DNA of 64,000 nucleotides. It comes from Pseudomonadota bacterium (GTDB lineage Bacteria > Pseudomonadota > Gammaproteobacteria > Ga0077536). Below are positions 1-9,902 of this stretch, piece by piece. Under the pieces are notes generated by a model, which had not been told where the DNA came from, ran no database searches, and saw only the letters and a list, made by a program, of their open reading frames with translations. Position 1 is the stretch's first letter. Every line of letters starts with the position of its first letter. Position numbers and translations under genes: made by a program. Location of the stretch: contig JABISZ010000054.1 in NCBI GenBank assembly GCA_018668255.1, forward strand, positions 1 through 64,000, in the 5' to 3' direction.

Positions 1-510
1 AAAGCGCCTGCCAAAAAGGCACCTGTGAAGAAAGCGCCTGCCAAAAAGGCACCTGTGAAGAAAGCGCCTGCCAAAAAGGTGCCTGTGAAGAAAGCGCCTG
101 CCAAAAAGGCACCTGTGAAGAAAGCGCCTGCCAAAAAGGCACCTGTGAAGAAAACGCCCGCCAAAAAGGCATCTGTGAAGAAAGCGCCCGCCAAAAAGGC
201 ATCTGTGAAGAAAGCGCCCGTGAAGAAAACACCTGCCAAAAAGGCATCTGTAAAGAAAGCGCCCATGAAGAGAACACCTGCCAAAAAGGCATCTGTGAAG
301 AAAGCGCCCATGAAGAAAACACCTGCCAAAAAGGCATCTGTGAAGAAAACACCCGCCAAAAAGACATCTGTGAAGAAAGTGTCTGCTAAAAAGGCATCTG
401 TGAAAAAGACACCTGCCAAAAAGACATCTGTGAAGAAAGCGCCTGCAAAAAAGGCGCCTGTTAAGAAAACACCCGCCAAAAAGACATCTGTGAAGAAAGT
501 GCCTGCTAGA
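1..510 (+). repeat. Degenerate tandem repeats encoding [10 protein letters not shown]-like units
   Basis: Direct repeats of about 30 bases (AAGAAAGCGCCTGCCAAAAAGGCACCTGTG and variants) run from the left edge to about 510. They are nearly identical at first and drift to ACACCTGCC/ACATCTGTG versions later. All are in frame with the DksA-like gene. The array is cut by the window edge, so the total copy number is unknown. Confidence 0.9.
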
Positions 511-1011
511 TCACTAGCAAAAGCTGCGCCGACTATACCAAAATTAGCGTCGGCCTCTGCTCCGACATCAAGAGGGCGAGGATTCAACTTCGACGACATT
601 ACTCTACCAACAGGTTATCAACCATCCGTAGACGAAGAATATATGAGCCCTATGCAACTGCTATATTTCAGAACCAAAATGCTGCAGTGGCAAAAAGATC
701 TGATTACAGAGTCTGAAAAAACAATTGATAATTTAAAATCTGAAATACGAGACGTAGGAGATGAAGCCGAACGCGCGAGTCGCGAAAGCGATAATATCCT
801 AGAGCTCAGAACTCGTGACCGATATAGAAAATTACTCGCCAAAATAAATGCTGGCCTCAGACGGATAGAAGATGGTTCCTATGGGTATTGCGAAGAAACT
901 GGAGAGGAAATAGGTGTCGGCAGACTAGAAGCGCGTCCCGTTGCTACGCTGACGGTAGATGCCCAAGAGCGAAGAGAAATGCTCCAGAAGCAGTTTAGAG
1001 ATAACCGCTAA
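1..1011 (+). CDS. dksA: DksA-like RNA polymerase-binding protein with Lys/Ala/Pro repeat tail (5' partial)
   Basis: The frame is open to base 1, so the gene begins outside the window; the GTG at 25 in the ORF track lies inside the repeats and is unlikely to be the start. About 170 visible N-terminal residues are decapeptide-like repeats ([10 protein letters not shown] and variants), resembling histone H1 or AlgP tails. The C-terminal 140 residues form a DksA/TraR domain: a coiled coil with D-x-x-D-x-A (DVGDEA) at the tip position, then the finger region [11 protein letters not shown]...[15 protein letters not shown]. Only one of the four zinc cysteines remains, as in zinc-independent DksA variants. 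The known family role is binding in the RNA polymerase secondary channel with ppGpp. The basic tail suggests added DNA or RNA binding (inference). Confidence 0.85.
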   Translation, partial: KAPAKKAPVKKAPAKKAPVKKAPAKKVPVKKAPAKKAPVKKAPAKKAPVKKTPAKKASVKKAPAKKASVKKAPVKKTPAKKASVKKAPMKRTPAKKASVKKAPMKKTPAKKASVKKTPAKKTSVKKVSAKKASVKKTPAKKTSVKKAPAKKAPVKKTPAKKTSVKKVPARSLAKAAPTIPKLASASAPTSRGRGFNFDDITLPTGYQPSVDEEYMSPMQLLYFRTKMLQWQKDLITESEKTIDNLKSEIRDVGDEAERASRESDNILELRTRDRYRKLLAKINAGLRRIEDGSYGYCEETGEEIGVGRLEARPVATLTVDAQERREMLQKQFRDNR

Positions 1012-1013
1012 AA

Positions 1014-4000
1014 CTATTTATGAAGTAGTGGGCTCCACTCACGCCATTCGCTTAAAAGCGGGAAATACAGACCGAGCATGATAGGTTGCGGGAAAATCTC
1101 TGACATAACTTTTGCATAGCGCTCTAATTGGGGCTCATACCTGCGCTGTTCAGAATCAAGATACTCTACCAAACCAGCCCCTGAATGATCTCCGGTCTTA
1201 AAGTCGATTATCCAACGCACCCCTGCTGAGTCGACAAAAGTTCTATCCACTATAATTCTTTCAACACCTTGTGACCCAACATACGAAAGTGCCAATTCCA
1301 CTTCAACATCATCATGCAGACTAGAAAAAATCCAGGCGCCTCTGTTGCTAGAAAACGTATTTTTAATCGCACGTAGAACAATACTAATCGCACGCGATAA
1401 TTCTTTTTTAGGCACCCCCAACTGCAGTAATTGCCTTCTAGCAAATTCTCTAAAATCCGGCTCGCCTTCTTTGAAAGTTTGTGAGAGTTCTCTCACTTGT
1501 CTAACTTCTAGCAACCGGTGTGTAATAGTTCCTATATGTTTTGACAGAGGACCTGCCCATTGAAATTCAATTTTCTCGGTTAATCGGTGTACGTTAGAAT
1601 TAAGATTATTATCAATTTTAGGAAGAGACTTGAGTCCAAGGCGCGTTATTTTGGAAAAGCTATTTTGAGCGGCGTCGAGAGCTGGCTTAGGCTCGCTATA
1701 CTTTTTTTCTCCCTCTACTAACAACGCTGCTGCCCTCTCTCTGATAGCCATATCTTTTGTGGCTGGCCAGAGATAGCTAAGAAAAGTATTTTTGTCTGGC
1801 TTGGCTTTTTCCTCTTCCCCTTTAGCATGGCCAAGTAGAAAGATTTGTTTGCGAGCACGTGTCAGTGCCACATATAAGATTCGAATAGTCTCCTCTCTTG
1901 CTTCCTTACTATCGATATGGCGGAGATAGTCGTACAAGAAAATCTGCCCCTGTTGTGCAGGCAAGAGCGACATCAAAACCCCCCTTGCCTTGCCTTCTTC
2001 ATGAAACTGCTTCCAGAGTAGTAGGGACTTTGATTCACCTTTAGGACGTCGCCCTAAGCCTGGAAGGATAACAAAATCAAACTCCAACCCTTTTGCTCGA
2101 TGTATTGTCATTATCTCAACTCCACCGGCAGCATTGCTGACACCAGCAGTGGAATAGGACTCTTGAATACAGGAATGCAGACGCTCTGCCGTGAGCAAAA
2201 CCGATTCCGACTCCAACTTTCTAACATTAGAGAAAAACAGCTCCGCATCTGTAAACTCTGAATCTTGTGGGTAAATAGATGTGCCTCCTAACTTTAGCCA
2301 AGTATTTTCTAATACGAGACTAAAAGGATGTATCCTACTTTCCCGCCTCGCCCGAGATAAAACACTCGCCATGTGAACACAACGCCCATATTCGCTCGGC
2401 TCATCAAGTAACTCCTGAGTCACCGAGCACAACGATCCCAAAACAGTTGGTTCAATTCGTGACAAAATTTCCAGAGTTTTCAGTGACAATCCAGACCAAG
2501 GTGCCCTCAGCGTCGCAAACCATGCGGCACGGTCACCTAAGTGGATTAAAGCTCTAGACAAGGCCAATAGATCGAGAATTACTGGTCTAGTATCAAGCCT
2601 GTCAAGATCTCGTGATGAAACGGGCACCCCTTTCTTATTTAATGTCTTTACTATTTGACTAACATGCGTTCGACTTCTAACCAAGATGCCAATTTTCGGA
2701 TCGGAATGCTGGTCCTTTAGTGAACAAATAATTTGATAGACTTGCTCGGACTCCCACAAGTCATCTTTAGTGCCGGAGCAACAAATAACTACAGGTTCTG
2801 ATGTGGCTTCTTGAGCTGCTTGTTGAGGAACAAAATACTTGTCTGATTCACCAGCCAGTTCTAAGGCTTGCGGCATTACGAAATTAACCCAATCGACGAG
2901 ACGAGCTTGAGATCGAAAATTGCGAGTTAACGTAAGAGCGGTAACTTTCACAGAACCAATATATCCATTTTCTAATGCCCTCTCGAAAAGACTAACGTCA
3001 CTCTCTCTGAACCGATAGATTGACTGCATCGGGTCTCCGACCACGAATAGTGTGCGGCCATCACCCTCCGACCACCCATCAGTAAGCCTAGACACCAATT
3101 CAAACTGACTGTTTGAGGTGTCTTGAAACTCATCAATTAATAAATGCTGGATCCGATAGTCTAAAGATAATGCAAGATCTGTTGGATCTTCATCGTCTCC
3201 AAGCGCCCTTAACGCAGCTATAGAATAAGTTGCAAAATCCGTAAGGCCTTGTTGTTCACTAAGCAATATAAGATGTGCCGCTGCGGACTTCATTACAGCA
3301 CTTAATGCGTCTATTAATCTCCATTCTTCTTCCCTAAGAATTTCAACCGGCAAAAAAGAAACTTCTAGCAACTCAGGGCACTTTTGTTGCAGTAATGCAA
3401 CCGTGTCTTTCCACCGAGATTTCATGCGTGCCGCCTCAGGGAGTGCTTTAGCCAAGGGAAATCCCTCGCGAATGGTTACAGCCTTTCGCCAAGTCCCTTG
3501 CCCATTGTTAGTTATGAACAAAGCACCGAAACTTTGCCAAACAGGAAGACTTTCCATAGTTGGAGATGGAAAGGATTTATCTACGACTTGAAAATCTTTT
3601 TTCTTATGCTGGTTCGAATACAGCAACAATGACAACATTTCAGCTCTAATTTCGACGGTCAATCTCTTATCTATCTTCTCTAATAATCTAGATACAAACT
3701 TTGAATAAAGATCCTGGGATGACTTCTGATCATGGCTACTTGATACATGGGACAACCATTGCTCTCTCTTAGCGAGCATCGCTGAAAGAAGGTTTTCTAA
3801 TTTGCTCCAGTTATTGTCAAAATAACCTAGCAGTGCAATGACTGGTTTTTTATATTTTACTTCCTTAATTCCCAGTAATGCATTTCGCGCTGCTTCTTGG
3901 TAGAGCAAAGACGGATTCTCAGCTAAGGTAAACGCACCTCCTATTCTTGATGAAATTGGCATCTGGCGGACTAGACTGTGACTGAATGAATCAATAGTCA

Positions 4001-4346
4001 TAATGCGCAGTCGACTTGGGTCTTCAATTAGGTGCCAATTTAATTCGCTATCTCGTGCCACGACCGCCTTCGCTAGTTCACGTGTTCCTTCAAGTTCCCT
4101 ATTGTAGGATTCATTCTTTTTAGATGCGCACAGCGCATCAATAACTCTAGTCCTCATTTCCTGAGCGGCTTTCCTAGTAAAGGTAATCGCAACTATGAGT
4201 TCTGGCGCCTCAACTGTAGCGAGCAAACGTAAAATTCTATTTGTTAAAACAGTTGTCTTCCCCGAGCCTGCTGGAGCCCTAATAGCAAAAGATTTGAATG
4301 GGTCTAGTGCACGCTCGCGTATCTGTTGGTCGTTACTATTACTCAC
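1014..4346 (-). CDS. addA: AddA-type UvrD-family helicase/nuclease
   Basis: ATP-dependent helicase with a C-terminal nuclease, the partner of the AddB-like protein encoded just upstream; together they should process double-strand ends for RecA-dependent repair. Visible motifs: Walker A APAGSGKTT near the N-terminus, LLIDEFQDTSNSQ (Walker B), VGDPMQSIYRFR, TIHRAKGLEFDFV, and a C-terminal PD-(D/E)XK signature (VDRTFVDS...WIIDFKTG...QLERYA). The track opens at 4415, but the GTG at 4346 (VSNSNDQQIRERALD) overlaps the addB stop as GTGAGTAA and matches the usual start just before the Q-motif, giving about 1110 residues. It could be annotated as a RecB-like subunit, but the neighbour is AddB-like, not RecC. 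Confidence 0.85.
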   Translation of the reverse strand: MSNSNDQQIRERALDPFKSFAIRAPAGSGKTTVLTNRILRLLATVEAPELIVAITFTRKAAQEMRTRVIDALCASKKNESYNRELEGTRELAKAVVARDSELNWHLIEDPSRLRIMTIDSFSHSLVRQMPISSRIGGAFTLAENPSLLYQEAARNALLGIKEVKYKKPVIALLGYFDNNWSKLENLLSAMLAKREQWLSHVSSSHDQKSSQDLYSKFVSRLLEKIDKRLTVEIRAEMLSLLLYSNQHKKKDFQVVDKSFPSPTMESLPVWQSFGALFITNNGQGTWRKAVTIREGFPLAKALPEAARMKSRWKDTVALLQQKCPELLEVSFLPVEILREEEWRLIDALSAVMKSAAAHLILLSEQQGLTDFATYSIAALRALGDDEDPTDLALSLDYRIQHLLIDEFQDTSNSQFELVSRLTDGWSEGDGRTLFVVGDPMQSIYRFRESDVSLFERALENGYIGSVKVTALTLTRNFRSQARLVDWVNFVMPQALELAGESDKYFVPQQAAQEATSEPVVICCSGTKDDLWESEQVYQIICSLKDQHSDPKIGILVRSRTHVSQIVKTLNKKGVPVSSRDLDRLDTRPVILDLLALSRALIHLGDRAAWFATLRAPWSGLSLKTLEILSRIEPTVLGSLCSVTQELLDEPSEYGRCVHMASVLSRARRESRIHPFSLVLENTWLKLGGTSIYPQDSEFTDAELFFSNVRKLESESVLLTAERLHSCIQESYSTAGVSNAAGGVEIMTIHRAKGLEFDFVILPGLGRRPKGESKSLLLWKQFHEEGKARGVLMSLLPAQQGQIFLYDYLRHIDSKEAREETIRILYVALTRARKQIFLLGHAKGEEEKAKPDKNTFLSYLWPATKDMAIRERAAALLVEGEKKYSEPKPALDAAQNSFSKITRLGLKSLPKIDNNLNSNVHRLTEKIEFQWAGPLSKHIGTITHRLLEVRQVRELSQTFKEGEPDFREFARRQLLQLGVPKKELSRAISIVLRAIKNTFSSNRGAWIFSSLHDDVEVELALSYVGSQGVERIIVDRTFVDSAGVRWIIDFKTGDHSGAGLVEYLDSEQRRYEPQLERYAKVMSEIFPQPIMLGLYFPLLSEWREWSPLLHK

Positions 4347-6915
4347 TTGTGCCGGAATCCTCGCTAAGTTCACAGCGCAAGATCTCAGGAATCCGACAAA
4401 ACAAAGACTGATCACAATAAAGACATGTTGTATGTGTTTTTTTAGGATTTACCAAAGCAAACCCATCACGAATTTCTAGCGCCAGATTTTCAATTTCTAT
4501 GCGCCAAGAAGCACAGGCTTCATCCCAATCGTGAAGTTTATCTAATCCCGAAATCCAATTAGGTTGGTCACCGTGAACGTATGCAAAAGCAATGTTATCT
4601 GCCACTCCCATAGAAAGAAATAGGGCATAAATTGGTAACTGCGGAGACTCCATTCGAGGAACTTTCCATCCACTTGCCGAGCATTTGCCAGTCTTATAAT
4701 CTATAACAATCACACGACCGTCTTTCAGACGATCAATTCGATCGATTCGAACATTCATGGGGATCCCAAAAACATTAATAGATTCACGCTGCTCTACAGA
4801 CAAAACTTCAAACTCGATATCACCCCGAGACACCTCAAAATCAAGCCATTTAATTAAAATCCCAGTTAATCTGTTCTTCTCAATCAGAAATATCTCGCGC
4901 TCAAGCACTGTTTCGTAATATGTCTTCCTAAGCTTCTCCATTATTATTTTTTCTATAGTTTCTATCCGCTCGTGCACTCCCATAGATCGCAACGTGGCAA
5001 AGCTTTTAAGGGTAGTCCAAAGTGCTGCTAATAATTCATGCACCACCATACCTTTCTCTGCTGGACTGGTCCCAAGCTGCATTTCAGGTAACCCAGTAGA
5101 TCTGAGTCTATGCTTTGCAAATGCACGAAATGCACATGCGGACTGATCAGCAAAAAATGTTACTCCTGCCTTGACAGGCTCAGCTATCGGTAGAGGAGGT
5201 CCCGAGATATCTTCGTAAGATTCTAAATCGACCGCACTAATTTTCCAGCGGCTATGGCGAAAAGATTGACTATTATCTACCGTAGCTTCTTCTAAAGTGG
5301 GAAAGAGGGCTGCCGGTGATAAAGGTGAATCACCTTCCGAGTTAGTGAAACTAACATGGTGCTCTATAGCAAAGAGGCCAAGCGCGCCTTGTCGGTTACA
5401 CATGTCTTTCACTGTAGCTAGTGGATCAGTAAACGGCATTCGTGCCTTACGCTGCATATCTATAGGCAGCAATGAAGAAAATTTATTACGGGAAGAAAAG
5501 GTCTCACTATCAGCTTTTAATACCCAAACATGTGTGGGCTCGATTAGACAAGCTTCGGTTGCTGAAACCAGGAAAATACCATCTTTAGGAGGGCTCGCAC
5601 TAAGGCATTTTTTTTCGACTTTCTGTTTTAATGCTTTATACAATTCAAGACGTCTTAAAGGTTTTGCCAAGGTGTCCAATTGAATAAGCTCATTACAGCA
5701 ACTGCCGAAACTGTCGAATAGACGTTTTTCTAAGACCGTACTTACGTTTGAAGAGCCAATCTCCAGAACGCCTAAATACCGATCAACTATGACGAGCCAC
5801 TCTGCAATTGATAACTTATAAGCGGCTTCAGTTATATTTAAAACGACATATTGCAAAATCTTCAGCAATTCTGGACATTCCCCAGATTGGCTTAGATTGT
5901 CAATCACCATCCGCAGATCAATTTCGAACCGATTATCATTACGCAGCTTTTCATCCAACAACACCCGTGCTTGACGCTCATCTGTAGCCCCTTTTAGTCG
6001 TGGATGGCGAATAAACTCGCTCAAAACGTCCCAACGAGTTACAAGATTCAGATCAAGCGCTAATAATACAATGCGGATAGATGGGTAGATGGATATCAGA
6101 TCTCCTTCACCCAAATAGTAACGCGGCTGCGCCTCAGTCAAAGTAGGCCCAAGAATATTTTCACAACAACGAGAAACTATTTGATTTGTGTTTTCGGTCA
6201 CCTCCAAAACTATTGCCACGCGCGCATTGTCTGTTTGAGAAACGACTGAATCTGCCCAGGTCAAAGCTTCACAAAGCTCCAATTCCTGACTTTCAAAAAC
6301 GTGCGGCACATAAATATCAGGGCAGAATACCGCGTGGGGATTGGCCACTGATATAGGCTCTCTAATCAATCTAGCGACTACCGGTGATGGCGAAAGGAAT
6401 CCACTAGAAAGAAACGAGTCTGTTTTCATCGTCGAGCGGTTTAAACCTGATAGCACTCGAGCATGGTCAGTTGCCGATAAGTCATTGCACAGCCTTTCAT
6501 ATAGCTCACACCAACGCGAAAAAAGAATATTGTCCGGCGAAAACGAAGCCTGATCAGATCGAATATCCAAATTCCATGAATGCAAAAGAAACCATGCTTC
6601 ACGAGCCAATACTGCAAGTTGAGAAATCGCGTCGACATCGTCTTCTGACACAGTCAAAATCGCTTTTTTCCAGAGGAATAACTCCTGATTTGGTGTAAGG
6701 AGGAAGTAATCTCTGTTGGCACCTCCAAACACTTCTTGTTCATGCCACTGAGCAATAGCATTTTGAAGGCTCATAATACGCGGAGATCGCCAAACAGATT
6801 TACAGTGCTGGGCGCGTTGGCTAAGTGCAGCAGACAGGAGGCTCTGACAGCTGGCATTTTCAACTAATATAGAGCTAGTCGTAACTGATAGACGTTCGAA
6901 TCGTTCTAAATGCAA
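4339..6915 (-). CDS. addB: AddB-type PD-(D/E)XK nuclease subunit
   Basis: An 858-residue protein whose last 200 residues carry an AddB/RecB nuclease domain: VRIDRIDRLKDG, VIDYKTGK and QLPIYALFL. The very C-terminus has C-x2-C-x5-C (CLYCDQSLFC, about residues 831-840), and a further cysteine precedes the domain (DQSACAFRAF). This is the iron-sulfur arrangement known for AddB nucleases. The N-terminal half is a poorly conserved inactivated helicase-like region. The gene overlaps addA by a few bases, implying translational coupling. No recC- or recD-like gene is in the window. The start at 6915 is the track's first ATG and was not checked further. Confidence 0.8.
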   Translation of the reverse strand: MHLERFERLSVTTSSILVENASCQSLLSAALSQRAQHCKSVWRSPRIMSLQNAIAQWHEQEVFGGANRDYFLLTPNQELFLWKKAILTVSEDDVDAISQLAVLAREAWFLLHSWNLDIRSDQASFSPDNILFSRWCELYERLCNDLSATDHARVLSGLNRSTMKTDSFLSSGFLSPSPVVARLIREPISVANPHAVFCPDIYVPHVFESQELELCEALTWADSVVSQTDNARVAIVLEVTENTNQIVSRCCENILGPTLTEAQPRYYLGEGDLISIYPSIRIVLLALDLNLVTRWDVLSEFIRHPRLKGATDERQARVLLDEKLRNDNRFEIDLRMVIDNLSQSGECPELLKILQYVVLNITEAAYKLSIAEWLVIVDRYLGVLEIGSSNVSTVLEKRLFDSFGSCCNELIQLDTLAKPLRRLELYKALKQKVEKKCLSASPPKDGIFLVSATEACLIEPTHVWVLKADSETFSSRNKFSSLLPIDMQRKARMPFTDPLATVKDMCNRQGALGLFAIEHHVSFTNSEGDSPLSPAALFPTLEEATVDNSQSFRHSRWKISAVDLESYEDISGPPLPIAEPVKAGVTFFADQSACAFRAFAKHRLRSTGLPEMQLGTSPAEKGMVVHELLAALWTTLKSFATLRSMGVHERIETIEKIIMEKLRKTYYETVLEREIFLIEKNRLTGILIKWLDFEVSRGDIEFEVLSVEQRESINVFGIPMNVRIDRIDRLKDGRVIVIDYKTGKCSASGWKVPRMESPQLPIYALFLSMGVADNIAFAYVHGDQPNWISGLDKLHDWDEACASWRIEIENLALEIRDGFALVNPKKTHTTCLYCDQSLFCRIPEILRCELSEDSGTSE

Positions 6916-6988
6916 CTTTCTTCCCTATAATTTTGTTCCTTTAAAATGGTTCAGCTATCTGTAAAACCGTCTGCGAACGAAACTGTAA

Positions 6989-7432
6989 TTACTTTCTAGC
7001 TTCATGTTTGGCACGAATGAACTCAGCTTGGTCCATATACAACAGATCCGATATTTTTCTTACGTAATATTCCTCGTATTTATCAACTCTCCCATCCGCA
7101 TAGGCCACTTTCCATAGCAAAACTAAAAGCTGATACCGTTTTTCACGGCTCAATTTTTCGTTAATAACTGAGGTGAAATCGTAAAGTGAGATGGAGTCTG
7201 CAACAGTTTTATCAGCATCTACCATTATACCCTCAACTTCATCAGCGGTTAATGAGGTCACTTGTAAAACTGCGGTAACAATAGCTTTTGATTCGCTTTC
7301 ATCCACCTCATTATCAGAACGGGATATCTCTATCAACAGTGCTGCCAAAGATAATGCCAACTCTCTATCAAATGCCTCGGGAGTCTCTTCTGCCTCGGTC
7401 TTTTTAAAAAAATTCTTTAAAATGTTCAACAT
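6989..7432 (-). CDS. TerB-like family protein
   Basis: A 147-residue acidic, all-helical protein with the TerB/COG4103 pattern: LAALLIEISRSDNEVDESE near residue 32 and a second repeat LLWKVAYADGRVDKYEEYYVRKI. The paired D-x-(E/R)-V-D segments are the conserved acidic sites of the family. The family is linked to tellurite resistance by name only; most members have no assigned function. No signal peptide is present. The gene is divergent from rsmE. Confidence 0.75.
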   Translation of the reverse strand: MLNILKNFFKKTEAEETPEAFDRELALSLAALLIEISRSDNEVDESESKAIVTAVLQVTSLTADEVEGIMVDADKTVADSISLYDFTSVINEKLSREKRYQLLVLLWKVAYADGRVDKYEEYYVRKISDLLYMDQAEFIRAKHEARK

Positions 7433-7548
7433 AGCTCGTACCGCCTGATTTAATCACCGAAATAAAATAAGTTATGATGACTATATTAAAGATTTTCAGC
7501 CTGGCTAGATAGCTCAACAATTAATTTCTTATAACAGAGAAGGCGCAA

Positions 7549-8277
7549 ATGGTAAGAATTTTCATTGAAGCTCAACTAGCAGTCGGTATTGCGGTAGACC
7601 TCCCAACAGATAAAGCGCACCACGTTCGCAATGTACTCAGGCTTGAGCCAGGCTCTAAAGTAACCTTGTTTAATCAAGATGGGGAATCCTATGAGTCCTC
7701 GTTAACCAACGTCTCACGCAGCGTCGTGTCCGCATTGCCTAATAGACGAGTCTTATCCAATGCCGAGTCCCCAGTAATCACAACGCTAGTACAAGGTATT
7801 TCAAGAGGGGACCGTATGGATTACGCCTTGCAGAAAGCTGTTGAACTGGGAGTGAACCATATTATCCCTGTTTATACCGCCAGAAGCGCCGGTCGACTTG
7901 ATGAGAAAAGAAAAGTCCGCAAGTTAGAACACTGGAAAGGTATCGTGCAACATGCAAGTGAACAGGCAGGTCGCAACATGGTTCCAACAATTGACCCCAT
8001 ACAAGAACTCAAAGAAAACGTGCTAGCGCTAGTCGGGGCAAATGTATATGTCTTGGATCCGCTTAGTAAGACGCCTCTTTCAAAACAAAAACCAAGTGGC
8101 AATAAGATTGCAATCATCGCCGGACCCGAAGGAGGCTTCGATGGCAATGAGATTCATCAAATGTCACTGCGATATGGCGCCACACCAGTATCGCTTGGGC
8201 CACGAACCTTACGGACAGAAACTGCAGCAGTATGCGCCTTAAGCGTTATACAGGCACTCTGGGGGGACCTCGGCTAA
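7549..8277 (+). CDS. rsmE: 16S rRNA m3U1498 methyltransferase RsmE
   Basis: SPOUT-family methyltransferase that makes N3-methyluridine at 16S rRNA position 1498 using S-adenosylmethionine. The 242-residue length is normal. Family hallmarks include the N-terminal PUA-like part (HHVRNVLRL), GDRMDYALQKAVELGV, the knot motif IAIIAGPEGGF, and LGPRTLRTETAA at the C-terminus. A purine-rich GAGAAGG sits about 8 bases before the ATG. It is monocistronic as far as can be seen. Confidence 0.95.
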   Translation: MVRIFIEAQLAVGIAVDLPTDKAHHVRNVLRLEPGSKVTLFNQDGESYESSLTNVSRSVVSALPNRRVLSNAESPVITTLVQGISRGDRMDYALQKAVELGVNHIIPVYTARSAGRLDEKRKVRKLEHWKGIVQHASEQAGRNMVPTIDPIQELKENVLALVGANVYVLDPLSKTPLSKQKPSGNKIAIIAGPEGGFDGNEIHQMSLRYGATPVSLGPRTLRTETAAVCALSVIQALWGDLG

Positions 8278-8307
8278 TTAAATCAATCGTACAACCGTCG
8301 TCATCCA

Positions 8308-8337
8308 TTGTCGATACGCCAAATTTTCACCTATACT
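8308..8337 (+). promoter_or_regulatory. Possible sigma70 promoter for argH
   Basis: TTGTCG at 8308-8313 and TATACT at 8332-8337 are separated by 18 bases, upstream of argH with a leader of about 145 bases. This is a pattern match only. Confidence 0.3.
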
Positions 8338-8487
8338 ACCCAACATAAGGCAGTAATAATGCGACATTGCAACCCTTGAGCAGGCACTGTTTAAGGCTCG
8401 CATCATCGGAAATACCGTCTGTGCTTTTTAAAAATATCAGGTTGACGCACTGCGGTGAGAGAAGCTCAATTGATCTAGGTATCTGAA

Positions 8488-9891
8488 ATGAATGATAAAC
8501 CAAGTATTCGTAAACCATGGGGGGGACGTTTTAATAGTCCCACCGACGCTTTCGTTGAAAGCTTTACTGCGTCGGTGACTTTTGATCAGCGACTAGCTAT
8601 GTGTGATATTCGCGGCTCGATTGCTCATGTCACTATGCTAAGTGAAACTGGAATCATTACCGAAGATGAGAAAAAACTTATTGTTGATGGATTGGAAGCA
8701 ATCAAAAGCACTATTAAAGCTGGGGACTTTAGTTGGTCAATAGCTCTTGAAGATGTTCACATGAATATAGAGCATGCTCTTGTCGAGGCTATTGGAGAAG
8801 TTGGCAAGAAATTGCACACCGCACGCTCAAGAAACGATCAGGTTGCAACAGATATTCGTCTTTATTTGCGAGCGCAAACTGAAATCTTTCAGTCTCGTCT
8901 GCTAGAACTAATGACAACACTCATCGAGCTCGCAGAACGAGAAGCCGCTACGCTAATGCCAGGATATACTCACCTGCAAGCTGCTCAGCCGATTACGTTT
9001 GGACATCACATGCTAGCGTGGTTCGAAATGTTAATTAGAGATTACTCTCGATTTTCAGATTGTAAAAAAAGACTTAACTCCCTGCCGCTGGGAGCCGGAG
9101 CGTTGGCGGGGACAACCTTTCCCATTAATCGCCAACGAGTCGCTGAACTCCTGAAATTTGATACAGTAGCTGAAAACTCACTAGATGCCGTCAGTGACCG
9201 AGACTTTGCCTTAGAATTCTCTTCTGCAGCGTCTATATTAATGATCCACTATTCCAGAATGGCTGAAGAGTTAGTGTTATGGAACTCACAGGCTTTCGCT
9301 TTTGTCGAAATAGATGATGCCTTCTGCACAGGGTCTTCGATGATGCCACAGAAAAAAAATCCCGATGTGCCTGAACTACTTAGAGGAAAATCTGGCCGCG
9401 TGGTAGGTAATCTGATGGCCTTACTTACTTTAATGAAGTCGCAACCTCTTGCCTACAATAAAGACAACCAGGAGGACAAAGAACCAATTTTTGACACAAT
9501 TGATACCATCAACGACTGCACACGTGCGCTCACAGAGTTGATACCTTCGTTGAGAACCAATGAAGATCGCATGAGGGCGGCAGCGGCACATGGTTTTATC
9601 ACCGCCACCGATTTAGCAGACCACCTTGTTCGACTAGGCCTGCATTTTAGAGATGCCCATGAAGTGGTCGGGAAGGTCGTCAATTTAGCTCTTAGCAAGG
9701 ACTGCCAGATGCACGAATTGTCTTTAGCTGAGTTTAGAACCTTTGATGAGCGTTTAGATGAAAGCGTCTATAACATTCTTGATATGGATAATGCTCTAGA
9801 TAGCAGAAAGCATTGGGGCGGAACTGCGCCATTAGCCGTGCGTGAGGCTTGCGCTCGGGCAAGAAATCGGCTGAAGGATCTCGACTACTAA
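8488..9891 (+). CDS. argH: Argininosuccinate lyase
   Basis: Last step of arginine synthesis: argininosuccinate to arginine and fumarate. At 467 residues it matches the family. It shows the fumarase/ASL signature GSSMMPQKKNPD, the N-terminal WGGRF, and the HTARSRNDQVATD segment with substrate-binding residues. The leader has only a weak Shine-Dalgarno (TAGG). The AsmA-like gene starts 11 bases after the stop, so co-transcription is possible. Confidence 0.97.
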   Translation: MNDKPSIRKPWGGRFNSPTDAFVESFTASVTFDQRLAMCDIRGSIAHVTMLSETGIITEDEKKLIVDGLEAIKSTIKAGDFSWSIALEDVHMNIEHALVEAIGEVGKKLHTARSRNDQVATDIRLYLRAQTEIFQSRLLELMTTLIELAEREAATLMPGYTHLQAAQPITFGHHMLAWFEMLIRDYSRFSDCKKRLNSLPLGAGALAGTTFPINRQRVAELLKFDTVAENSLDAVSDRDFALEFSSAASILMIHYSRMAEELVLWNSQAFAFVEIDDAFCTGSSMMPQKKNPDVPELLRGKSGRVVGNLMALLTLMKSQPLAYNKDNQEDKEPIFDTIDTINDCTRALTELIPSLRTNEDRMRAAAAHGFITATDLADHLVRLGLHFRDAHEVVGKVVNLALSKDCQMHELSLAEFRTFDERLDESVYNILDMDNALDSRKHWGGTAPLAVREACARARNRLKDLDY

Positions 9892-9902
9892 GGGTTCCGC
9901 TA

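Noticed and set aside
1-510. Repeats at the left edge as a CRISPR or satellite array
   Set aside because: There are no unique spacers, and the whole stretch is in frame coding for [10 protein letters not shown]-like units of the DksA-like protein.
5297-5683. 128-aa plus-strand ORF inside addB
   Set aside because: Antisense shadow of addB; no recognisable domain or start site.
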